Positions 1-5,772 of a DNA stretch of 7,591 nt are shown piece by piece. A program made the position numbers and the translations under genes. Within the stretch, counting starts at the first letter, position 1. Each line of letters opens with the position of its first letter. The notes beneath the pieces were generated by a model that was not told the origin of the DNA, did not search any database, and saw only the letters and a list, made by a program, of their open reading frames with translations. This DNA comes from DATKKK01 sp035542975. GTDB taxonomy: Archaea > Thermoproteota > Bathyarchaeia > Bathyarchaeales > Bathycorpusculaceae. The stretch is taken from the NCBI GenBank assembly GCA_035542975.1, contig DATKKK010000063.1:1-7591 (forward strand). Direction: 5' to 3'.

Positions 1-1
1 C

Positions 2-355
2 TGCATAATCGACGAAGAACAAGGACGCGTATTGTTTGTTGTGAGTGAGGGTCAAATAGGCGTAGCCATCGGCAGAGGCGGGAGAAACATCCACACCTTA
101 GAGAGGATGACTGGCAAGAAACATGAGATAATCGAATACTCGGAAGACCCAGCGCAGTTTATCAAGAACGCTTTGAAACCAGCAACCGTCAGAGAGGTTC
201 GCATAACTGAAAAAACAGACGGCAAATCCATCGCAGTCGTAACCGTCAACCCCAAAGACAAGGGAGTTGCCATAGGGAAGAACGGCAGAAATGCTGAACG
301 CCTACGCTTTCTAGCTAAGAGATACTTTGACATACAAAACGTAAGCATAACCTAG
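2..355 (+). CDS. nusA: Archaeal NusA-type transcription factor, two KH domains (5' partial)
   Basis: RNA-binding factor of the short archaeal NusA family, which in known archaea consists of two KH domains and lacks the S1 and N-terminal RNA-polymerase domains of bacterial NusA. The frame is open from base 2 and the gene enters from outside the window. About 117 residues are visible, and comparison with the family suggests only a few dozen N-terminal residues are missing. Two KH GxxG loops are visible: IGRGGRN early in the fragment and IGKNGRN about 30 residues from the end. The ending, LRFLAKRYFDIQNVSIT, is typical. The internal ATG at 32 lies within the first KH domain and is not the start. 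In many archaea nusA lies between rpl30e and rps12; here it is the last gene of its strand, facing a convergent operon 30 bp away. A role in elongation or termination is inferred from the family. Confidence 0.93.
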   Translation, partial: CIIDEEQGRVLFVVSEGQIGVAIGRGGRNIHTLERMTGKKHEIIEYSEDPAQFIKNALKPATVREVRITEKTDGKSIAVVTVNPKDKGVAIGKNGRNAERLRFLAKRYFDIQNVSIT

Positions 356-385
356 TGAGAATGAAACTTTTACAAATGCGACATG

Positions 386-940
386 TTATTTTGAAAGGAT
401 AGAATCGATAAGCGCTTTCTGGTCTACTTCTGCACGTGTTCGCCAATCCAAATATAACTGTCCACTCTCATCCTGCGTCAAATACCCATAACTGATGTAC
501 CGATCAATGTTCAAGCCTACCTTCCACCCTGGAAGCTTATCCCGTAGCAGTTCTTCAACTTCCTTGCGTGGTGCTTTTCCCTTGTTTGAGATTATGTGCG
601 CGATCGTTATCGCCAGTCCCGCGAGGTCGTCTATGCGCCATCCTATCATCTTCGCCTCTTTAGGCACAAGCTCGCCTCTCAAGGTTATGAAGAATCTTGC
701 GCTGTCCAACTGTTCCAGCGTTGGTTTTTCAATCTGTCTTTCTTCCTCGAAAACTGTTTTAACTTGCAGGTCAAGGTTTTTCAGGTAATCGTCCAAGACT
801 TTCAGGACTTTTGGATAGTCTGAGCCTAATGCTTTTCGAAGTTCCCAGCCTTTCACGCCGGGTTTTTTATGCCTCTTAAAGAAGAGCATGTGGGTTGCTC
901 TTTTGACTTTGCCAGCGTAGGACGCTTTTCTCTTGCTCAT
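386..940 (-). CDS. KITE (tandem winged-helix) subunit, Nse3/MAGE-like, of an SMC complex
   Basis: Third gene of the SMC operon, 184 aa. Two winged-helix units can be proposed. The first spans about residues 12-92: basic helices, GWELRKALGSDYPKVLKVLDDYL at 31-53, then a wing strand ARFFITLRGEL at 81-91. The second spans about 105-184: LAGLAITIAHIISNKG at 106-121, KEVEELLRDKL, then YISYGYLTQDESGQLYLDW. The tail WRTRAEVDQKALIDSIL (166-182) resembles the conserved W-G-P-R-A-x-x-E end of MAGE/Nse3 domains, and the first unit resembles the MAGE segment ending in an 'FPEIL...L' helix. KITE proteins bind the linker of the kleisin and often DNA. The start follows the kleisin stop directly (TGA-ATG, no gap), with a GGGAG Shine-Dalgarno sequence 8 nt upstream, so translational coupling is likely. 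Archaeal ScpB is the alternative; its tail normally lacks the WxxRA motif. The KITE call is firmer than the MAGE-specific one. Confidence 0.72.
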   Translation of the reverse strand: MSKRKASYAGKVKRATHMLFFKRHKKPGVKGWELRKALGSDYPKVLKVLDDYLKNLDLQVKTVFEEERQIEKPTLEQLDSARFFITLRGELVPKEAKMIGWRIDDLAGLAITIAHIISNKGKAPRKEVEELLRDKLPGWKVGLNIDRYISYGYLTQDESGQLYLDWRTRAEVDQKALIDSILSK

Positions 941-1765
941 TCAAGCTTCTCCCTTTTTCCATTTCAGCCAGTCTTCCATTGAAACGGCTATGGGGATGGA
1001 AACTAGCTGTTTTTTGCCGATTTTGGTTTCTGGTTTTTCGTTGGGTTTGATGAAGATTTCTTCTTCGAGCGGGTGAATTTCCAACGTTGCGTAGCCATAC
1101 GTGACTAAAAAGCTTGTTAAGAATGCTCTGTCAACCGTTTCCCCATAAGTATCCGCGCCGACGAAGTCCCAGTACCTGATTTTTCCGTTCGAGTTCTTCG
1201 CTTCTGTTCTAGCTTTCAGTTCTTGCCAGAAGTTTTCCAATTCTTCGGAAAAGGCTTGTTCTCGCAGGATTCTCTGCTGGATGAGTTCTTCCCGGGTTGC
1301 GAGACCCGTTTCAACTTCTGTTGCCTCGAATTCTTTCCATCTTTCCTTTAGTGGCAAGAGGCTTTCCCAGTAGCGGGTTGCTTCGGCTAGGCTGTGGAGT
1401 GAAATCTGTTCTAGTCCGACTATGGGGTGCCATGCTTTTAGGAAGGTTTCTATTATGTCTCTTTTTTCTAAGCGTAGAAGCTTCTCTTTCAGCAGGAATG
1501 GGTCTGTGTAGAGTGATGTGGAACGGTGTTTTACCCATTCGCTTTGAAGCTTTATCACTGAGGCTATGCTGTGGATTGTTTCCGCGTCTAGGCATAGGTC
1601 TTCTGGGATTTTCCATTCTGGCAGATATTCTTTTGCTACGTTGATGCTTTCTTTGATGTCTACTAGGAATGGGTCTAGTGAGCGGTTTTCGATGGATTTG
1701 CATGTGTCGATTATGCGTGCGAGTTTTTCTCTGCCGAGTTTTTCCCGTTCGTGTTTTGACTGCAT
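941..1765 (-). CDS. Kleisin-like subunit (ScpA-type) of an SMC complex
   Basis: Second gene of the operon, 274 aa. The N-terminal part (about 28-110) has the layout of a kleisin N-domain: SLDPFLVDIKESI at 29-41, matching the LDP-x-x-x-DI opening of ScpA, then a helix DAETIHSIASVIKLQSEWVKH (60-80) corresponding to the ScpA helix that packs on the SMC neck. The middle (about 115-195) is charged and helical and would be the linker that binds the KITE subunit. The C-terminal part (about 205-242) reads like the kleisin winged helix: ETVDRAFLTSFLVTYGYATLEI followed by EEEIFIKPN, comparable with the ScpA pattern 'FLALLELV-x-G-V-x-x-Q...F-EI'. A further 30 residues follow. The start shares one base with the ATPase stop (TGATG) and has a strong GGGAGGT 6 nt upstream. 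ScpA homology is by eye; an Nse4-type kleisin is equally compatible. Kleisin role fairly likely. Confidence 0.7.
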   Translation of the reverse strand: MQSKHEREKLGREKLARIIDTCKSIENRSLDPFLVDIKESINVAKEYLPEWKIPEDLCLDAETIHSIASVIKLQSEWVKHRSTSLYTDPFLLKEKLLRLEKRDIIETFLKAWHPIVGLEQISLHSLAEATRYWESLLPLKERWKEFEATEVETGLATREELIQQRILREQAFSEELENFWQELKARTEAKNSNGKIRYWDFVGADTYGETVDRAFLTSFLVTYGYATLEIHPLEEEIFIKPNEKPETKIGKKQLVSIPIAVSMEDWLKWKKGEA

Positions 1766-3693
1766 CAGGCGACCTCCCTGATTATTGATTTTCCTTCGAT
1801 GTTTTGAACCGTGATTATGTTTACTTCTTCTTTTGCGAAGGTTATCTGGCTGGGAGTGATGACGATGTACTGGGCGTTTGAATCGTTCACGGTTGAGATG
1901 AGCATCTTGGCGATTACTTCTCGGTTTTTTGGGTCCATGTGAATGTCGTACTCGTCTACCGCGCGGAACGGTGAGCGGACGTGTTGTTGTAGGGCTAGTA
2001 GGAAGCTCATGGTGGCTGTGGTTCTTTCGCCGCCGCTCTGCGTGTAAGCATCCAACGGGACGGGTTTGCCGCCCTTAAAGCCTACAAGAATCTCCAGTCC
2101 AGCCGCTTCTATGTCGTGCTCGTTTGCCAGTCTGACTTCGCCTACGGCCTGAGCTTGGTTGAGAATGCTTTGATATTGTAGGCTTACGCGTGTCAATAGG
2201 CTTTGGATTACTTCTCGCCATGCCTGCATTCTTGTTTTGACTTCTTCAAGTGCTTTCTCTCGGTTTTCAGCCACTAACTGTGCTTTTTCCTTCAGTTCTA
2301 AGTAAAGCTTTGAGTAGGCTTCGTACATGCGTTCTATGTCTTCTGAAACGTCAGCCAACGCTGCCAGATGTCCTTCTGTAGTTCGGATTTCGTCGAAGAT
2401 TTCGTTCGTGCTTTTTACTACGACGATTCTGGCTCCACTTTCTTCTGCCTTCCGTGTTACTTCGTCCAGATGTGCCTTTGTGGTTTTGAGTTCTGTTTCG
2501 AATCTTTCAACATCATCTGTGGCGTTTTCCTTGCGGTATTGAAGTAGGGCTATTTTGATTCGGTTTTGGAGGACTTGGTCTCCTATTTTTTCTGTTGTTT
2601 CTTCCAAGTTTTTGATTCGTGTTTGGTTGGCGGTTATTTCTGGGTCTATTTTTGAGATTTGTTGGCTGGCGTCTTGTATTAGTTCTTTCAGGTTTTCCGT
2701 TTTTAGAAGCTTGAAATGTGTTTGTGGGTTGCCTTTCTCGATCTCGATTTCCAGAAGGTCTGTCTCTTTCAATAATTGCTCGTAGATTGGGACGGTTGAT
2801 TCGTTTCTTGTCTTTTCTCTTTCGAGGTTGAGACGTTGTTCAAAAAGCATCTTAACCTCTTCTTTTAGTTTTTCGAGTTCGCCGTGGCTGGTTTCCAGTT
2901 CATCGTTTACGTTGGTGTTTTCTTGTTCGATTTCTGCGAGGATGCCTCGTTGTTTTTTGAGGTTGTTTTCTATGTCGTGAACTATGCTTTCTCTTCGGGC
3001 GACTTCTGCCCATGCCAACTCTCTTTCCAAGAACCGCATCTTGGTTTGGAGTTGTTTCTTTTCTTGGTACTTGTCGTACTGTTCTCGCCAGTAGTTGAGC
3101 GTCTGCTCGGCGCTTTCGAGAAGCTTGCCTATGGAGTCTTCTTGGCTGAGTATGCGTGTTAGTTTCTTCTGTGCCTGTAACACGTTTTCTCGGTAGGGTT
3201 CCAACCCGACTGCGGCTTCTACGATGCGCAGTTTCTCTTGAACTGAGAGCACGGTGAATTGTTCCACCATGTTCTGGTGCATGATGATAAGTATGTTGTC
3301 TGGGTCAACGCCCAGTTTGGATAGTAATCGGTCTACGTCGTTCTTGTTGACGGCTCGGTTTTCCAGTTCGAACCAGTAGTTGCCGTCTCGGCGCATGACG
3401 CGGGTGAGGAAAATCTGGTCTTTATTAAATCTAGGTACAGGACGATTCTTGCCTCTTTTGCTGTTGTCTAGGATGAGCGTGACGCGTGCTTGGTCTTTTC
3501 CCCAGCGTATCAGGTCGCTGAGTTTCTTGGAGCGTTCCGTGTACGTTTGCCCTAAGGCTACGGATGTGGCTAGCAGGAGTGAGGATTTGCCTGAGCCGTT
3601 TGGTCCGCAGATGACGTTCACGCCTGGTTTGAAGGGGACTCTTGCGTATTCGTAGCTCATGAAGTTTTCTAGGATGACCTCTTGGATCAGCAT
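1765..3693 (-). CDS. SMC-family ATPase, Smc5/6-like head, short coiled coil, no evident hinge
   Basis: First gene of the operon, 642 aa. N-terminal half-head: Walker A GPNGSGKSS (30-38), then KKLSDLIRWGKDQARVTLIL, a stretch resembling Smc6, and the Q-loop in MHQNMVEQF (138-146). C-terminal half-head: signature QSGGER (552-557), Walker B FRAVDE (576-581, catalytic E581), MDPKNR (586-591) and an ITP switch segment (612-614). The block GEVRL...GLEILVGFK...QSGGER...TMSFLLALQ...PFRAVDE closely follows the Smc5 head. Charged heptad-like coiled coil occupies about 172-510, with a break near GNPQTHF (321-327). There is one cysteine (C29), hence no CxxC zinc hook, and no ~150-residue hinge. Canonical Smc, Smc5 and Smc6 run to about 1,000-1,200 aa. 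A weak GAGGA lies 11 nt upstream of the ATG. Function inferred: ATP-driven DNA entrapment or loop extrusion with the two downstream subunits. The alternative is an archaeal SMC-related protein of the coalescin/Sph type. Confidence 0.9.
   Translation of the reverse strand: MLIQEVILENFMSYEYARVPFKPGVNVICGPNGSGKSSLLLATSVALGQTYTERSKKLSDLIRWGKDQARVTLILDNSKRGKNRPVPRFNKDQIFLTRVMRRDGNYWFELENRAVNKNDVDRLLSKLGVDPDNILIIMHQNMVEQFTVLSVQEKLRIVEAAVGLEPYRENVLQAQKKLTRILSQEDSIGKLLESAEQTLNYWREQYDKYQEKKQLQTKMRFLERELAWAEVARRESIVHDIENNLKKQRGILAEIEQENTNVNDELETSHGELEKLKEEVKMLFEQRLNLEREKTRNESTVPIYEQLLKETDLLEIEIEKGNPQTHFKLLKTENLKELIQDASQQISKIDPEITANQTRIKNLEETTEKIGDQVLQNRIKIALLQYRKENATDDVERFETELKTTKAHLDEVTRKAEESGARIVVVKSTNEIFDEIRTTEGHLAALADVSEDIERMYEAYSKLYLELKEKAQLVAENREKALEEVKTRMQAWREVIQSLLTRVSLQYQSILNQAQAVGEVRLANEHDIEAAGLEILVGFKGGKPVPLDAYTQSGGERTTATMSFLLALQQHVRSPFRAVDEYDIHMDPKNREVIAKMLISTVNDSNAQYIVITPSQITFAKEEVNIITVQNIEGKSIIREVA
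1772..1778 (-). promoter_or_regulatory. Shine-Dalgarno for the kleisin gene, inside the ATPase 3' end
   Basis: On the minus strand GGGAGGT lies 6 nt upstream of the ATG at 1765-1763, within the last codons of the ATPase gene. Its strength and spacing, with the TGATG overlap, fix the kleisin start and suggest translational coupling that would keep subunit ratios matched. Confidence 0.75.
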
Positions 3694-3743
3694 TATAGGG
3701 TGTATCCTCGTGTTTTCGGGTAGTAATATGAGTTGATGGTCTC

Positions 3744-3751
3744 TTATTAAA
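3744..3751 (-). promoter_or_regulatory. Candidate TATA box of the SMC operon
   Basis: Read on the minus strand the site is TTTAATAA, preceded by AAGCGC, which could serve as a BRE. Archaeal spacing predicts a transcript start near 3720, leaving a leader of roughly 25 nt that contains the GAGGA at 3709-3705. No other box fits as well, but the match to the archaeal consensus is only fair. Confidence 0.4.
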
Positions 3752-3755
3752 GCGC

Positions 3756-3776
3756 TTAGGCAAGGTTTATGCCTAA
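3756..3776. repeat. Inverted repeat, possible operator in the divergent promoter region
   Basis: Perfect 7-bp arms, TTAGGCA and TGCCTAA, are separated by 7 bases (AGGTTTA). The repeat sits just upstream of the candidate TATA box of the SMC operon, within the 253 bp between divergent genes. It abuts an overlapping 8-bp palindrome AAGCGCTT (3750-3757). The position suits a regulator-binding site. It is not followed by a T tract on either strand, so a terminator is unlikely. A role is inferred only from symmetry and position. Confidence 0.35.
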
Positions 3777-3946
3777 AAAATGCTGTTTCTGTTGCTATTT
3801 TAAGGTTAATGGTTACATGAAATCTTCAAAAAACATGCTGGGAAAAATTGTTGTGTTTGATGGTTGGGCATGGTTCTTTTTGTGTTTGTTGGAGACAAAA
3901 ATCTCTTAAGAAAGGTTGACAGTCTCAGAAGGATGTGTGATGCTGT

Positions 3947-4636
3947 ATGGTCGTAGCGGGTAAGGTGTTTAAGCTTTCGGAGTCGTTGGATTTGGCTGAG
4001 GTTGGTTCTCGGCTTGAGGGTTACCGTGCTGAGGAGCAGTATGAGGAGGGCGATTACAAGTTTGGGTTGGTGACCGAGGTTGCAGGACTGCTTGTAAAAG
4101 CGAATTTTGTTCGCGGGGTTTATTCGCATGATTTTGTGATGCAAGTCTTCCACAGGGGCAAAGTGATTCCGCAACCGCGAACAGTAGAAGCGGTTTTTAG
4201 TTTTTCTGAGCTGAAGGGCACGATGTTTTTGACGGTTGTCGAGAAAAAGCGAGTAGCCAATTTCGTGGCTAACAAGCTTAGTGCGTTGTTGTTCGAGAAG
4301 GCTGGAGTGATTGTTGAGGCGAGGATTAGTCCTGAAACGCTGAAGGAGTTCCATTTGAAGAATCCTGAGGATACGAAGATTACGTTTTTTGATAACGTGG
4401 ATATTCCGAACGTGGACAAGCTTTCGCTTTATGGTCCTGATTTGACGAATACTAGTTTGTTTGAGGATTATGTGAAGCATGGGGATTTGTGGTACGTGGT
4501 GGCAAGGAGCAAAGAGTTTGGCTATGTCGTGGGCATTACGCGGGATGCATCGGTGACGATTTTTAACTTGGCAGAAACCGAGAAAGAAAAGTATCTGGAA
4601 TACGTAACTAAGCAAGTATACTCATTGACAACATAG
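3947..4636 (+). CDS. Conserved-looking hypothetical protein, 229 aa
   Basis: I do not recognise this family. The 229-residue product is soluble: it has no signal peptide, membrane span or cysteine. It looks like a mixed alpha/beta protein. A strand-rich first half includes YKFGLVTEVAGLLVKANFV and a VFSFSELKGTMFLTVVEKK segment. A central helix VANFVANKLSALLFEKAGVIVEARI follows, then a second half with DITKITFFDN-like strands and an ending rich in VVARSKEFGYVVGI. The start is fixed by an in-frame stop at 3938-3940; the ATG at 3947 is the first start after it, with GTGAT (3937-3941) 5 nt upstream as a Shine-Dalgarno sequence. It is divergent from the SMC operon, so it could share a control region with it, but nothing else links them. 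A long opposite-strand reading frame here is a shadow: its product is very basic and low in complexity. Confidence 0.82.
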   Translation: MVVAGKVFKLSESLDLAEVGSRLEGYRAEEQYEEGDYKFGLVTEVAGLLVKANFVRGVYSHDFVMQVFHRGKVIPQPRTVEAVFSFSELKGTMFLTVVEKKRVANFVANKLSALLFEKAGVIVEARISPETLKEFHLKNPEDTKITFFDNVDIPNVDKLSLYGPDLTNTSLFEDYVKHGDLWYVVARSKEFGYVVGITRDASVTIFNLAETEKEKYLEYVTKQVYSLTT

Positions 4637-4650
4637 CTGAATACCATTAC

Positions 4651-4665
4651 TTTTATTATTTTAAA
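4651..4665 (+). promoter_or_regulatory. TATA-like box predicting a leaderless transcript
   Basis: The AT-rich run TTTTATTATTTTAAA is centred roughly 25 nt before the ATG at 4682. At the usual archaeal TATA-to-start distance, transcription would begin at or within a few bases of that ATG. There is no Shine-Dalgarno sequence in between (TATCATCAGGT). Together these suggest a leaderless mRNA, in contrast with the other genes here that carry Shine-Dalgarno sequences. Confidence 0.5.
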
Positions 4666-4681
4666 CGAGTTATCATCAGGT

Positions 4682-5620
4682 ATGGATATGTCTGCTGATG
4701 AATTACTTGCGGGTTTGAGGGAACGCGGTTATCAAGCACGAATGGTTAGCATTGATCGTGTGGGTTTGCTGCAGAAGCAACTTGGCGGTTTGCGCGAGAA
4801 AGGTTTGTTTGACGAGGTTTTCTTTCAGGAGCGTCTTGGATGGTTTCGTTTTCAAGCTTCTGAGAACTTGCCGAATGCACGTTCTATAGTTGTTGCCGCA
4901 ATTCCTAGACCTCAGACTCGGGCAACTTTCACGTTTGATGGGCATAAGCGTTCTCTTATTGTTCCTCCGACTTACACGGCGTGCGATCAGGTGAAGAAGC
5001 AGTTTGAGAATGTTGTCGCTGAAATTCTGGGCGGAAAAGGGCTTTCAGTTGCGAGGACTGAGTTGCCTCTTAAACAGTTAGCCGTGCGAAGCGGTTTGGC
5101 CGAGTATGGAAAGAATAACATTTGTTACGTTAATGGCATGGGGAGCTTTCTTCAGATCGTGGCTGCTTACTCAGATTTGCAGTGTGCAGAGGATAGTTGG
5201 AGAGAGCCTGTGATGATGAAAAGCTGTGATGGATGCGACCTTTGTCGTCGGGCTTGTCCTACTGGCGCGATTTCGGCAGATCGTTTTCTTCTGCATGGTG
5301 AGCGATGCATCGTTTACCATAACGAGAAAAAAGGCGACGTTCCCTTTCCAAACTGGATGGCTGCTTCATGGCACAACTGCTTAATCGGATGTATGCATTG
5401 CCAAAGAGCTTGTCCTCTTAACAAAGAATTCTTAGACTGGGTTGAAGGGGAAGAGGAGTTCTCCGAGGAAGAAACTGCACTGCTCATGAAAGGCTTGTCA
5501 CAAGACAAGATGCCAACCAAGATACTTGAGAAAATAGAACGTTTGAGCTTAACAGATGACATTGATAAGTTTCCTCGCAACCTGAACGTATTCTTCAAAA
5601 AAACTAATAAGACGAGCTAG
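4682..5620 (+). CDS. Double [4Fe-4S] oxidoreductase related to epoxyqueuosine reductase QueG
   Basis: 312 aa. The C-terminal half holds two ferredoxin-type cysteine clusters: C182-x2-C185-x2-C188-x3-C192-P and C233-x3-C237-x2-C240-x3-C244-P, with an extra C209 in the GERCIVYHN stretch that matches the QueG 'RRCISY' position. The upstream segment AVRSGLAEYGKNNICYVNGMGS (134-155) resembles the QueG/reductive-dehalogenase segment 'AVRAGLGWIGKN...GS', part of the corrinoid-binding fold. The protein lacks the C-terminal HEAT-like repeat of bacterial QueG. I also cannot find the G-R-D-Y-H catalytic motif of QueG: the equivalent place reads PPTYTACDQVKK. The safer call is therefore a QueG-like iron-sulfur protein that may bind a corrinoid, with unknown substrate. 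It is cytosolic, with no signal peptide. It is probably transcribed alone from its own leaderless promoter. ATG 4688, two codons in, is a second possible start. Confidence 0.85.
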   Translation: MDMSADELLAGLRERGYQARMVSIDRVGLLQKQLGGLREKGLFDEVFFQERLGWFRFQASENLPNARSIVVAAIPRPQTRATFTFDGHKRSLIVPPTYTACDQVKKQFENVVAEILGGKGLSVARTELPLKQLAVRSGLAEYGKNNICYVNGMGSFLQIVAAYSDLQCAEDSWREPVMMKSCDGCDLCRRACPTGAISADRFLLHGERCIVYHNEKKGDVPFPNWMAASWHNCLIGCMHCQRACPLNKEFLDWVEGEEEFSEEETALLMKGLSQDKMPTKILEKIERLSLTDDIDKFPRNLNVFFKKTNKTS

Positions 5621-5694
5621 AGAGAGAATTCTTGTTTTGAGGATATAAGAAAGATTCTACGCACAGTACAGAATTCCGTTGTCAATAAACAAAC

Positions 5695-5702
5695 ATTATA
5701 AG
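5695..5702 (+). promoter_or_regulatory. Candidate TATA box of the 177-aa gene
   Basis: ATTATAAG lies in the 152-bp gap before the CTG-start gene. Archaeal spacing would put transcription near 5720-5725 and give a leader of about 50 nt that includes the AAGGAGAT at 5757-5764. The match to the consensus is moderate. Confidence 0.35.
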
Positions 5703-5756
5703 ACACGCATGAGGCATCTTCACAAACGTGCATGATCATTCATTTGTCTCTCACAC

Positions 5757-5764
5757 AAGGAGAT
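5757..5764 (+). promoter_or_regulatory. Shine-Dalgarno selecting the CTG start
   Basis: AAGGAGAT is a strong match to the 16S tail and ends 8 nt before the CTG at 5773. The overlapping ATG at 5763 lies directly on the Shine-Dalgarno sequence and runs only eight codons in another frame to a stop, so it is a poor alternative start. Confidence 0.6.
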
Positions 5765-5772
5765 GGAACTAG

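Noticed and set aside
386..3693. Wadjet (JetABCD) or MukBEF system
   Set aside because: The order SMC-kleisin-KITE is similar in kind, but no JetD-like nuclease gene is present. The ATPase is far shorter than MukB or JetC, and its QSGGER/VDE/MDP block matches Smc5/6-type heads better.
1765..3693. Rad50 of a Mre11-Rad50-HerA-NurA cluster
   Set aside because: There is no CxxC zinc hook (the only cysteine is C29, beside Walker A), and no mre11, herA or nurA gene is adjacent.
3817..3909. 30-codon plus-strand frame with a hydrophobic middle in the divergent intergenic region
   Set aside because: It is short, lacks a good Shine-Dalgarno sequence and is within chance expectation. The region is better explained as promoter and leader sequence.
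3806..4615. Long minus-strand reading frame of 269 codons opposite the 229-aa gene
   Set aside because: The product is strongly basic, rich in His, Arg and Leu, with no domain pattern. The plus-strand protein has normal composition and a Shine-Dalgarno sequence, so this is an antisense shadow.
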